This document shows positions 44,421 through 55,383 of a stretch of DNA of 64,000 nucleotides, piece after piece. The notes beneath the pieces were generated by a model. It did not search any database. It was not told the origin of the DNA and was given only the letters and a program-made list of their open reading frames with translations. Within the stretch, counting starts at the first letter, position 1; the number at the start of each line of letters is the position of its first letter. Source of the stretch: Xiphydria camelus (Eukaryota > Arthropoda > Insecta > Hymenoptera > Xiphydriidae); assembly GCA_963678675.1 (NCBI GenBank), contig OY783191.1, forward strand, positions 17,513,096 through 17,577,095. The letters run 5' to 3'. A program made the translations under genes and the position numbers.

Positions 44421-45509
44421 CGTTGAACTATGATTCACTTGCAAATAATTGAAATAAATTAATATCTATTGGCATCAAAATATAGCTTGTACTGTCACCA
44501 TTCTTGTCCTATTTTAATGTATTGAATTTTTACGGTTTCGCAGTCTTATTGTTACGAAATCAGTTTTCTCTATTTAAAACAATTTGCTTGGTTTCAGGTA
44601 CGTTTTATAAGTGTACGTTTTCAAGGATGCATATTTTGGAATAATACTAGGTACCAGTATAATACCTATATCTTTTTTAATTATTAAGCTGCTTTTGACT
44701 TTTATTGTAAGCATTAGGGAAATGTGCTTTTTGTTAAATTATTTTTTCCAACTACTTTTCCTATTACCGCCTCTGGAAAAAGTTCTTATATATAAGTATG
44801 TTTTTGAATTATTTTATATCATTTAATAATGAATGTTTCAGTTTAAAATATTTTTTTATTATGTTCCATTTACGTTATCATAGTAGAATAAATATATGGT
44901 TAATTTTTGGTCTTTTATTTTAACAGTATATCTTTATAACTAAGACATACATTTACATCGCACAAATCAGTTATGTAACTCATTAATATACTCATGATCG
45001 CGTTTGCTTAGATCGCCGGACCACTGTGTATCGTTTGTTGGAACACGCAAATTAACAAACTGTAAACTGCGGCACGCTGGCGCAGAAGTAGGTAGGCTAG
45101 AGTCGCCGTTCTCCCGGGGAGCAGGCTGCTTCTCACGGTCTTGACCAGTAGAAGTAAGTTCACCCGTTTTCGTGCGATGGGAGCACTTCCGCAGTTACAG
45201 AATAGTGATTCCTTCACTCTCCTTGCTTTTTCAGTGAACATCGCCCGCTCCTCACTTAGAGAATAGCTGTTTAGGTACACGTTTCAACGGTCGGGCATGA
45301 GCTGGGCGAGGGAAGCTCTCACCCGTGGAACGGTCACTTCCCAGGTACGCTCACTCTCCCCGGAATTACAGAATAGCCGTCCTGGCCTTTGCGGTCTTTC
45401 GTTAACCGACGATGACGTCCGTGCCACGAGGGAACTCGGCACGGCAGACTTCGTAATCGTCGAATAACTCGTAAACGGCGGCCTCGCCGCACTTCCACTT
45501 CACTCAGTG

Positions 45510-46493
45510 CCCAGGTAACAAACTAACGTGAAATTAACGTCATTTTTTGGTCAGATCTGGTCATAGACGACGTCAGTAAAAGACTTATAAATGACGTTAA
45601 AAGTACGTTCGAAAGTCACATCCCACTGACGTCATTTAATGACGTCTTTCTAACGTTCTTTATGACGTGAAATATGACGTTTAATTTTAGCGATTTTCCA
45701 GGTAGCACACTAACGTCGAAATGACGGTTTTTGAAGGTCAGCTCTGACGGCAGATAACGAAAAATATAACGTGATTGTGTAAAAAATGACGGCTCTGAAA
45801 GGTTAGGGCTGACGTATATCTTTTCATCGTGAGCGGTCACCCATCCAACTACTGTCCGCACTTTTTGCTGCTTAACTTCGTCGATCGGTCGGTGTTTTCG
45901 AGTCCTCATCTGCTGCACGCTCCTGTGGTATTAAATATTACTATTGGTGTTCATATGAAGTTTGATGAATAAATGTATGTTGCTTTTCCAGTCAATAAGA
46001 AAGAGCTTAAATAAATAAGATTTTATAATTGTATTATTCTTTTCTCAACATTTTTCTAAATTTATGATTGCATCTTTTGATAAATATTCTTGCATAGACG
46101 CAAATTGATATTAATAAATAAATAATTATATGAATGTTTATAGAAACGACCGCAATATAAAAAATCTTACTTTTATTTATTACAAAAAAAACGTACTGGT
46201 AAAATGGTACAGAGATATAAGAATCGAGAATTAAAGTAGACCACACTATACAAATATTTTTATATTATACGTTATAAAAAAATATAAAAATATTCAATGT
46301 ATATTGTATAATAAGTAGTTATTTTAAAATTTTACTACGACGTAAAAATAACGTCTTTTTAACGTCATATTTAAGGTGTCTTAAAGACGTTTCTTGAATG
46401 ACGACATTAAAACGTCATTTTTTGGTAGAATGACGTCGCCGACGAAATATGCCCTAAAAGTGACGTCAAGTTTACGTCAGCTTGCTACCTGGG
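45510..46493. mobile_element. ACGT-rich element 3 with nested relative
   Basis: CCCAGGTAAC and GCTACCTGGG ends with TG on each side (45508-45509, 46494-46495). Block A at 3530-3537 is the empty site with a single TG, which proves a 2-bp duplication. From 45698 a second, truncated copy (CCAGGTAGCACAC...) is nested inside and carries the 5S-like segment at 45831-45897. Confidence 0.88.
45831..45897 (-). other. 5S-rRNA-like segment in element 3
   Basis: Minus strand CCGATCGACGAAGTTAAGCA and TTGGATGGGTGACCGC, as in the other copies, with a few substitutions. Confidence 0.7.
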
Positions 46494-46898
46494 TGAGCTT
46501 CGCACTGCTCCGCGAACACCACCATGAATTTTTTATCGCATTCACTCGCGAAAAACCCGACTAAAGTTCCGAATTTCGCAGGAGCGATCCGCTACACGTC
46601 CGCACTGCTCGACCACCGAACCTTTAAATTTAACTACGAATACGTTCCCTGCGTATCAAAATGATTGAATTAACCCCCGTACTAAAATCTTGAAATTTAC
46701 GTAAAACTATGTTGGCATGCCGTGTAAATCCACGCTTTGCTATCGGGGTTGGTGCTACTTGGTTACAAAAAGCACTCAAGTCTCATCGCGTGCGCTCAAA
46801 ACTCACGCGTGACTTCATTTTGACTGCGTAGTAGAGCGCACGCGTGAGACCGCACGTCGTGCGTCCTACGTGCGACGCACGATTGCAATCTGGGCATG

Positions 46899-47000
46899 CG
46901 CATTCACGCTTCTCCGGCTATTGGACGAGGAGACCTACGGGGGTGCTTATGCAAAACTCGCAATTTTGCTATGGGCTTATTTGATCGCGGATATATGGTA
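46899..47000. repeat. Half of a CCGTATGTCC fold-back, diverged
   Basis: GCATGCGCATTCACGCTTCT and TGCAAAACTCGCAATTTT match the right arm of the palindrome at 61791, with a small deletion. Confidence 0.7.
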
Positions 47001-47036
47001 TTAGTAGTGAAAAATGTCCAATTTTAAGTCTCCACT

Positions 47037-47559
47037 GTGACGTTACGTCACGTTTTCGTAGAACGACAGTTCTTTGGACAAATCTACATGAAGCGACGAC
47101 CATCGTATTTTCCGCTAAAGAACGCGGGATGTTCAAAGGACTCTCAAATTACAAACTCGTGTATTAGAAATTCTCGCTATTAGCATATCTCTTTCTTACT
47201 GCCTATACTCTTGTAGAACAAAGGTCACTCGAGGGATGAGAAGGGGTATGATAAGGCCAAGCAGGGGGCTGGAATGCGCTCGCAGTCCCGTACCTTTTGC
47301 GTCCGCGGAAGGCGGAATTGCCGGACGATTCCTAGTGCGTCCCGCGTCACCGAAATCACTCTGCTAATCACCACCAACCGTCGGCTACTTAATCCGCTTT
47401 ATGGAGAAATAGCGACGAACTCCGATCCCTCCGTACGGTACAAGCAATCACCGCTTGGTCCCGTTAGGTACATGACTCAGGGAAGCGTCACCCCTCGCGT
47501 TCACACCACATTTCTAGCCAATCCGGGCACACTGCATAGCTCACCGTCATTCCCATTCA
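47037..47559 (+). repeat. LTR-like sequence, left part (split by Harbinger)
   Basis: Matches 52510-52990 in inverse orientation (for example AATAGCGACGAACTCCGATC). It continues after the Harbinger at 51507-51650, where the TATA-like GATATAAACCGCAACC lies. No internal coding region adjoins. Confidence 0.65.
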
Positions 47560-47887
47560 GGGCCGGTTTTTCAATGCGCAGTTAAGGATAGATAACTGTC
47601 AGTTTAGATAAAGCCGATAGATAAAGCGTTTTTCAAACTGCTGTTTAAGCTTCACTGTCGGTTAAAGTGCCAGTAAATGTAACAGACACTTCGGAGTGTC
47701 TGTTTAGAACTTTAGCTGCCAGTTAAGCTAAATGTTAGCTGTTACCGTAGAGTATAATGTGATTCATAACGTAAAATTATTCTGAGTGAACAAAAGACGT
47801 CAGGAGACATCTGAGAAGAACAGAAGACAGTGGGAACAGAAGACATTATATTCACTTTTTCATGTTTTTTAACTTAATTCTTTGGTA

Positions 47888-49304
47888 ATGGAAGCCTTTG
47901 ATTTATTAAGTGACGACGACGAAGAATTAATTGATTTTGTAGAACATGAAAGAAGGCCCTATACTGTTAGGGAAAGAAGAAATCCGTTTGACGATTATGA
48001 TGACGTCGATTTTTTTGCGAGATTTCGTCTGAAAAAAGAAACCGTTCTCCTAATATTAGAACAAATAGAAGCCCGAATTGAAACCATAACAGACAGGTAA
48101 GTTGTATGTTTTTATTGATAGGTGTGTATTCATAAAAAGTGGCTTAAATTAACATAAAATAGCAAACTGTATTCGGTGTTATTAAAAATGACTGTTTGCA
48201 GGAATCGTTCTGTGAGCCCGATAAACCAGCTTCTGTTGACACTGAGGTTTTACGCAAGTGGCAGCTTTTATGTGGTTGTAGGAGACCTAATCAATATTAG
48301 TAAATCTACATGTTGTAGAATTATTAATAAAGTAACAAGAGCAATTGCATCACTAACACAAGATTATATTAGAATGCCTTCAGGAGAAGAGGAAATAAGG
48401 GAAATGAAGCAGAAATTCTTTAGCAAAGCACGGGTACCAAGAGTAATAAGTTCTTTAGACTGTACACATATTAGACTTACAGGACCAGGTATGCACTGCC
48501 AGTACCTACAATTATTATGGGATAAAATGATAATAAACAAAATTTTAGGTGGACAACAGCAAGAAGTATTTAGAAATCGCAAAGGCTATTTCTCAGTTAA
48601 CGTCCAAACAGTTTGCTCATCCGATCTAAAGATAATGGATATTGTAGCTCGTTGGCCAGGCTCCACACACGATCAAATAATTTTTGACAATTCTTCCATC
48701 AGAACTCGCTTTTTGAATAATGAATTTGGTAATAGCCTTTTAGTAGCCGATAGTGGCTACGCAAATAGTATGCACATTATAACACCTTTCATAGCACCCG
48801 AAAATGATTTACAACAACTGTATAATGAAGCAGGTTTGTATGATGCATTTTTTAGCTTTAATGATTTGATAAATCTGTCAAAGATCTCTAGTTAGAGAAA
48901 TTAGTGTTTAGTCTCCATGTCTCTGCCATTCTTACATTTGACTACATATTACATAGCTTTGATATTTATCAGTTAAAGTGTAATGCATGTACATTTATGC
49001 ACTTTTAGTGACACGTACACGAAACCCTGTAGAGCGGCAGTATGGAATATGGAAAAGAAGATTTCCAGTTTTGGCAACAGGACTGCGCTTAAAATTACAG
49101 AACGCATTGGCAGTGATTGTGGCTTGTGCGGTGTTGCACAATATTGCTGCTAATCAGGACGAAGAATTACCACCTGATGATCTAGAAGTTATTATTGAAA
49201 ATGCAAATTTTGAAGAATTCGATGCAGAACCTGCTGTGCAAGGAAATTTTGCAAATGCCAGGGAACTGTTACTGTACGATTATTTTCCGCAGTTAGTACA
49301 TTAA
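47888..49304 (+). CDS. HARBI1-like DDE transposase, four exons, intact
   Basis: Exons 47888-48096, 48202-48488, 48549-48833 and 49009-49304 join in frame to 358 residues. Acidic start (EAFDLLSDDDEELIDF), DNA-binding part (DVDFFARFRLKKETVLLILE, QLLLTLRFYASGSFYVVVG, ISKSTCCRIINKVTRAIASL). DDE core: first Asp VISSLDCTHIRLTGP, then FRNRKGYFSVNVQTVC and RWPGSTHDQIIF, second Asp LLVADSGYA, Glu in TRNPVERQYGIWKRRF, then AVLHNIAANQDEE. The short intron 48489-48548 is 60 bases with no stop, so retention would keep the frame. All catalytic residues are present and no break is seen. Nuclear; cuts the element ends with help from the Myb-like partner. A TTG two codons upstream is also in frame; ATG 47888 is preferred. 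Confidence 0.94.
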
Positions 49305-49590
49305 TAAAAACCTGAATATTTATATTTCCCAATTTTCCCTTTGTATTTGTAAAATTCAAACTTTTATTTTGCTTCGTATATTTGTTATTACATTTATTAA
49401 ATGCATACTTTACTTGTAAGAAACTATTATTTGGCTGATTGTACTCTACGGTGAACGTACCACTCACATATTAATAAGAGAAACTTATATTGCACTACAA
49501 AATAAACTTATATTGTAAGAAACTTATATTGCACTACAAAATGAACTTATATTGTAAGAAACTTATATTGCACTACAGAATGTACTTATA

Positions 49591-49798
49591 CCGTATGTCT
49601 GCGGATAATCCCCCCTTTTTGAATTTCCGTGACATCTGACTTCGGTAGTGGTTGGGTCGGTGCTCTAGTCATTTATAGTTAAGTTGGCTTCGGGAGAATG
49701 CCAACTCTAACTATAAATGACTAGAGCACCGACCCAACCACTACCAAAGTCAGATGTCACGGAAATTCAAAAAGGGGAGCTTATCCGCAGACACACGG
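49591..49798. mobile_element. TA-flanked palindromic MITE between the two genes
   Basis: CCGTATGTCTGCGGATAA and its near-complement end the unit, TA on both sides; arms cover nearly the whole 208 bases (TGACATCTGACTTCGGTAGT). The CCGTATGTC end is shared with the fold-back at 61791. Confidence 0.88.
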
Positions 49799-49898
49799 TA
49801 TTGTAAGGAACTTATATTGTACTACAGAATTTAACAAAAATAAAATGTCTTGCTTTGAAGATTTTACTAATAAATCTTAACGATCTATACATTAGAAG

Positions 49899-51225
49899 TT
49901 ATTGATCTGCTTTCTTTAATAATTCAATCTTTAGTTGTTCTTTCTCAATTTGGAGATCAAGTATTTTTTGGTGTTTCTTAAATTCTTCTCTTTGTTGCTG
50001 TAGTTTCTCCTCGGCGATTATTTTTTCTATTTCTACCAGTTCCAATTTTTTGGCTGCCAGGATCTCAAATTGTGCACTTGCAGACGATTTGCTTTTTTTC
50101 TTCAGTAAAACGGGTCGCCTCCTCGCTGTCCATGAAACTAAAACAACATACGAGTATTACACACTGCAAATGCACTTCCTATAATGATGATTAGGTATGT
50201 CATGGTTTTGGTTAGCTACCTTTTTTTATCCTGGTTTGTATTTTCTTTGTTTTCATCCACTGCTTCAACTACAGATTCCTCTGCAATTACTGGATCTTCT
50301 ACATGGTGGTAATTTTCGACAGACCGTAAAGCAGGACACTTCGGAGTCTGTAGGAGCTTTGTATTTCCGGTACTCCAGTCAACGTCTACATAGTCTATGA
50401 CTACATCATTGTTTCCTTCAGGACACACTACTGTACCTGGATCTATACCTCCTATACCTACAAGAAGTTTCCTATCAGATAAAAATCTTATCTTTTAACC
50501 TTCCTGAGCTAACGTTCGGTCTCTCAGACCGACCGCTAATTCCCAAAAATTCCCTAGTTCCCTGGTACCGTAAAAAGTCTTTTTCTAAACACCTTCAATC
50601 AATCGCAAAATTATTTAAAGTTCTGTATTTTTACAATGGCTACTTTTTTTGGGGGGGTCGGTCTGTCAGACCGACGTTAGCTTTTTTGTCTTGACGCGGC
50701 ACGTTATCTCGGAAAGATTAAGTACGCAATTACCTCCTACAGCATCTGAGTCAAATTCACTTTGAATTCCTTCAATTCTCAGAGCAATTGTTTCTGCCAA
50801 GATCTTTTCTTCTTCTGTAGTACAAGTTGGAGGGGGCATGTAAGGACCACCCCCTGTTCCTCCTGAATAGGTTTTATGAAAACTAAATCTTTTCTTCAGT
50901 TCTTTCTTGATAAGTTCGTATTTATTTTTCAGCTGTTTTGCTGAGCGCGGCTACAACAAAGAGAACTAGGTAATAAGCTGTATCCGTTACTACTTCGTAG
51001 CTCATAAAAACATACCGGACCACTTGTTGAAGCAAGAAACTGTTCCTCTATTTTTTTCCATGCCTTCTCCTTCTCTTTCCACGTACACGCATCCGTCTTT
51101 TTACATTCAATAACTGTTTTCGCATTATTTGCCAGGCTTACTAGCAATTTTTTTTTCACTTTCTGTGAAGTTTGATACCCGCTTCTTTTTTTGCTGTGCA
51201 TTTTCTACGATTTCCTCCATTTTAC
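49899..51225 (-). CDS. Myb/SANT-like Harbinger partner protein
   Basis: From ATG 51225: KKKRVSNFTESEKK then LLVSLANNAKTVIECKKTDA, TWKEKEKAWKKIEEQF to a GTATGT donor near 50990 (SANT/trihelix-type DNA-binding). Exon at about 50936-50735: KQLKNKYELIKKELKKRFSF and TGGGPYMPPP. Exon at about 50450-50218: acidic (IDYVDVDWSTGNTKLLQTP). Last exon about 50136-49899: basic start then coiled coil (KKLELVEIEKIIAEEKLQQQ, REEFKKHQKILDLQIEKEQL), stop 49899. The run of nine A near 51150 shifts the frame by one; eight A would keep it open, so there is one frameshift or a sequencing error. Convergent with the nuclease. Family role: binds subterminal DNA and recruits the nuclease. Confidence 0.85.
50499..50717. 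mobile_element. TTAA-flanked MITE in an intron
   Basis: TTAA at 50495-50498 and 50718-50721; imperfect ends CCTTCCTGAGCTAACG and TCTTTCCGAGATAACG; inner arms GGTCTCTCAGACCGAC and GTCGGTCTGTCAGACC. piggyBac-type; lies within an intron of the Myb-like gene, so it need not harm it. Confidence 0.75.
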
Positions 51226-51506
51226 ACACACGCACGACGTTTAATTTGTAGGTTAGGATAGAACCATAGCAGCCAGAAAGCCAAATGCAGCCATAATACC
51301 AGAAAGTCAGCCAATCACAGCCAAGATTCTTAGTGGTCACACTTGCCAACCCACTATTGAATTAATCTGACTGTCAGCTAACTAACTAAAAGTTACAGTT
51401 GACTACAAAAAACACTTCTGCAAATAGCAGGCACTTTGACTGTCGGCTAGCCGTAACTGCTGGTTGCCTAACTGACACTTTTAACTGTCTATTGAAAAAC
51501 CGGCCC

Positions 51507-51935
51507 TCAGTCAGTCAGACTGTACCGCATTGCCCACGCTATCCCAACTACCTAGTTGTTGTAAGAGATATAAACCGCAACCGGAATGCACGAGAGTGGA
51601 AGTATAGTTTTGTTCTGTGTTCAGTGTAGTATCCCGGGTTTTAGGCTATGTTGTGGCCATAAGACGATATGGTACGTAGCGATTTGTAGCCTTAGGTTGT
51701 ACGCTATTGGTCTGAAACGCAAGGACGCCGAACGATTGGCTCTGCTATCGTCGGCAGACGGCAATCGTCGCGAGAGAAGTTCCCTAGGGCGTAGGCACCT
51801 TTTTTTTTATAGCGGGGAAGCTTTAATTGCCGCCCCGGGCTGAGCTAGGCCCGGAGGAGTGTCGGACTCAGGGGCTCTAAGGGTACCAGTCCCCCTCTAC
51901 CGACTAAACCCCGCTTTCGCCACAAAATCCTTTAA
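51507..51935 (+). repeat. LTR right part and unclassified repeat
   Basis: 51507-51650 finishes the LTR begun at 47037, with a TATA-like box at about 51568-51576. 51665-51770 matches 8445-8545. 51790-51920 is GC-rich with GCCGCCCCGGGCTGAGC and AGCTAGGCCCGG; I cannot name it. Confidence 0.5.
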
Positions 51936-52071
51936 GGCCCGGTTGCACCAACGGAGTTTGAAAGTTAAGCTTGGCTTATCTGCAGTCATAGCCAATCAAA
52001 TGCTTGGATTTTGAAGTTAAGCGGAGCTTACCTTCTGAGTGTCACTTAAATGTCGCTGGTGCAACCAGCCC
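51936..52071. mobile_element. Harbinger-type MITE, TAA duplication
   Basis: GGCCCGGTTGCACCAACG and its near-complement end a 136-base unit; TAA at 51933-51935 and 52072-52074. Inner arms GTTAAGCTTGGCTTA/TTAAGCGGAGCTTA. Confidence 0.8.
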
Positions 52072-52184
52072 TAAGGAGGGTCCCGGGAGGCTTTGGGAAA
52101 CCAACGAACTTCAGAACGTCCCTCAGGATTTGGGCTGTATCGCCCTCTGCCCGAATAAAGCTCACGACTTCGAAAAGTGGGAAG

Positions 52185-53190
52185 GGAGGGATTGAAATGT
52201 TACGACCTGGTCTAATCCAATCCTGGTCGCTTTGAAACACGAGGCGCTAGGATCGTTTTACCGCGTGAATGGGTTAAATTCAAACGTGCGAGTAGCGCGA
52301 ATTCCGGTAAAATTCAAGGACAGAAGATAGAAGTTAATGCAGAGGTTGCCGACAGGATTCAAAATTTTATTGACTGTAGAAACACACTGATGAATGAAGA
52401 GGCACTGCTCGGTATACTACACTGAACACAGAACAAAACTATACTCCCTCTCTTGTATTCGGTTGCGGTTTATATCTCTTACAACAGCTAGATAGTGGGG
52501 ATAGCGTGGGCAATGCGGTACGCTCTAATTGGCTGAAAAGTGGTATGAACGCGAGGGATGACGCTCCCCTGAGTCACGCACCTAACGGGACCAAGCGGTG
52601 GTTGCTCGTAGCGTACGCAGGGATCGGAGTTCGTCGCTATTTCTCCGTAAAGCGGATGAAGTAGCCGACGATTGGCGGTGATTAGCAGAATGATTTCGGT
52701 GACGCGTGACATACTAGGAATCGTCCGGCAATTAGCCTTCCGCGAAAGGTACGGGACTGCGAGCACATTCCAGCCCCCTGCTTGGCCTTATCATATCCCA
52801 TCTTATCCCTCGAGTGACCTTTGTTCTACTAGAGTATACGCAAAGAAATATGCTAATAGCGAGGATTTCTGGTACGCGGCTTTGTCCGCACCTTTGAACA
52901 GCCCGCGTTCCTTAGCAGAAACTATGATGGTTGTCGCTTCATGTAGACTTGTCCAAAGAACTGTCGTTCCATGAAAGCGTGACGGAACGTCACACCTTCC
53001 CCCTTAACAAAAGGTGTTACCCATGGTGACAGCTTTCAATGGAAAATATGGTGATTATCGTTTCATGTGGACTTGTTTAAAGAATTGTCGTTTTACTAGA
53101 AACGTGACGGAACGTCACAGAAAAACCACCTACCCTACTCCCGTGGGAAAAGTGTCCGACCCGGAAGAGGGGCGGAGCTTAGGATACCGG
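52185..53190 (-). repeat. LTR-like sequence, minus copy
   Basis: On the minus strand: U3-like part (to about 52500), TATA-like GATATAAACCGCAACC (about 52466-52481), then a CAATAAAATT polyadenylation-type signal (about 52362-52371). This order is that of an LTR. It matches the split copy at 47037-47559/51507-51650. No gag or pol follows on either side, so a solo LTR is inferred; family not determined. Confidence 0.6.
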
Positions 53191-54432
53191 AATATATGGC
53201 AGCCATAATCGGTGGGTACCGTTCGACTCGGGTGCGAGTAAAATAAAAATAACATAAGTTAGAATTGAGAATAAAGAGAATAAAATAAAGTAGAGATTAA
53301 TTTCTGGGAGGCACCACACCCGACACTCTGGACAAGAAACGAACTAAACGAAATAATGTTTGGGGGCTGAGAGGGCCAAACGAAACGAGGTTACGGGCAA
53401 AGGTTTAGGGCGTAGGCACCTAGCAGACGAGAAAGTATGGCGGTTGACACGTACGTTTGCTTACAAAGTGGAATTTTTCGGAGCAATTGTATTTTTTGGA
53501 AATAAAACGTGGTTTTCAAAGTTAATAAAATATTTCCATTTTCGCGAAACGATTTCCTTCGCGTTTATTTCGATCCTCGGGCGCGCTTATTAATAAAAAG
53601 TAAAAATACAGTTAAATCGGAGTAATGAAGGAAGGGTGATAAATCTTAGGATAAATGTGAAATAATTAACGAGTTGTAGAGACAAGTGAACCGACATGGA
53701 AGATTACAGTGACTAGGCAGTTCTCAAGATTTTTGAGTAGGGTAAGTGTAGGGCAAGACCTTTTACGGTCTTCCTGGTGTTACAGCTTTTCGTGTCCTCC
53801 GGGGGAGTTGATGCTCGATGTTGCGATCTCAGCATTCCACGACCATTTGGATTATTGCTCGGCTGAGCAAGGAAATCATTTAGAACGTCTCCTGTAAAGA
53901 TGAAGCAACGGTGCCACAAAATGTTATGAAAAGGATTTGCTTACATTCGGTGTATCGCTTTCCATAATTTTATTAACCTTTCACGGCCTTTCTGGTGTTA
54001 CAGCTTTTCGTGTCCTCTGGGGGAGTTGATGCTCGTTGTTGAATGACATAGAGTGAAATGAGGGAGGATTTCAGTCGGGAGCAATCTGACACTACTGCGG
54101 GAGGCACCAACCCAGGCTCTTACAAAGCACTCGATCAGGTTGCTGATCGCAGGCACACTTGCGAAACATAAAGTCATTCACCATGGTCCTAGTTATTGAT
54201 ACTTGCTGAAATATTCAATATCATTGGTTAGCGGATGGTAATGTGAGTCGTACTGGTAAATAAATACCTGCACTCTACATTATTTTTCTGTATGAATAAT
54301 ATCGCCCTTCGTCTTTGGCACATTTCTCCGTGGAGGCTGATGCACATCGTCGAACTCTTCTATTAGACTAAGAGCTAGCAACGTCACGAAAAAGTTAATT
54401 TTAGTTCGGCTGGTTTGTTGATATTTCCTTTC
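53191..54432. other. Gene-free stretch with a direct repeat
   Basis: TGGTGTTACAGCTTTTCGTG and the next 40 bases occur twice (53777, 53991). GGGCGTAGGCACCT occurs at 53408 and 51787. Short AT-rich segments separate them. Possibly an untranslated leader of an LTR element (inference). No gene. Confidence 0.45.
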
Positions 54433-54433
54433 T

Positions 54434-55123
54434 TATTGAAGTTAAGTAGTGATGCGGTAGGTCTGGCACCTGGGAGCGGTTGCGTTTACTTCTGCGCATC
54501 CCTTCTGTACAAGTAAAAAATTGGGTAAAATATGGGATTATCTCGAAATTGATTGCAGGTATCGAAGAAAAGTTTAGATAAAAAGTATTTATCTATATTT
54601 TTACTGTAAAACAGTTGCTACGCATTTTTCACATATCTCCACTGCGTTTCGAGATAATCGAGTTCAAAGTTAAACAGAGACTGCGGCATCTGTCCCACTT
54701 TTACCCTAAGCATTTTGAAATCATTTTGATAATTTTTTTCATAATTTTGTATGTCTTTTTAGCAATAGAAATTTATAATTGCTAGACAGTTTTGTTGTTG
54801 CTAACAGTGCGCCAGATCCAATTTTAGTTATTAAAAATAATAATTTTCAAACCATTTTAGTATAGCTGAAATTTTAACATAATATAGTAATAAGTATAGT
54901 TCTATAATCAACGAATACACTATTAATTAGCCACATGGAAATTCCGTTGTTTAATTAGGAATCAGACCAATTTAAGTCTCGGGGAGAATAGGTGAGTTAG
55001 AAGAGTGCGGCAGCTTATTCGTTGGTTGCGTGAAAGAGAGATAACTGTATAGAAGGGATGCGCAGAAGTAAACGCAACCGCTTCCAGGTGCCAGACCTAC
55101 CGCATCCCTACCTAACTTCAATA
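54434..55123. mobile_element. Element with long terminal inverted repeats
   Basis: ATTGAAGTTAAGTAG at 54434 continues through GGTCTGGCACCTGGGAGCGG and GTTTACTTCTGCGCATCCCT; the complement of the same 75 or so bases ends at about 55123. Centre is AT-rich and non-coding. Superfamily unknown. Confidence 0.75.
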
Positions 55124-55383
55124 GGGAGATTTTGCACCCTTAAAATTAACTCCATGAAATTGCTCCGTTATGGTTAACTTTATTAACGATAACGATAGCG
55201 TATCAGTTTTAAAATGTAGATTTTGCACCTTCTATCTACATCCATCCTTATTCGTTATTTGGCGCTTGCGCTCAAGTTCCGCCTAATTGATTGTTACTTC
55301 CTAACCTAAAAATATGTGTGTTTATGTTTTGTTTTCGATAATTTGTGATCCGTTCATTTGTTTATTGTAATTTAAATAGGGAG

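Larger units (their letters stand above)
42465..45384. mobile_element. Large fold-back element inserted in block B
   Basis: AGGACGGCTATTCT at 42465 and its complement at 45371-45384 are the ends. Arms of about 700-850 bases (42465-43290 and 44500-45384) are inverted copies, with text such as CTAAGCAAACGCGGTCATGA in both. A single arm is at 4437-5340. The centre holds a mariner-like MITE, an LTR-like piece (43900-44200) and a Tc1-like end. Comparison with 3400 shows no obvious target duplication. No transposase. Confidence 0.85.
40190..46890. repeat. Segmental duplication block B (interrupted)
   Basis: Same sequence as block A (1160-3935), broken by the 42465-45384 fold-back and the 45510-46493 ACGT-rich element. 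The joined pieces match block A base for base at both insertion points. A long C run lies at 42407-42422 where block A has CCCCCCCCGG. Confidence 0.9.
47560..51506 (+). mobile_element. Near-intact Harbinger transposon
   Basis: GGGCCGGTTTTTCAAT at both ends, inverted, 16 of 16; TCA on both sides (47557-47559, 51507-51509). It contains a four-exon HARBI1-like nuclease (+) and a convergent Myb/SANT-like gene (-). Two younger MITEs sit inside (49591-49798 between the genes; 50499-50717 in an intron). A 39-base tandem repeat (CTTATATTGCACTACA) fills 49475-49840. Flanking LTR sequence continues on both sides. Confidence 0.93.
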
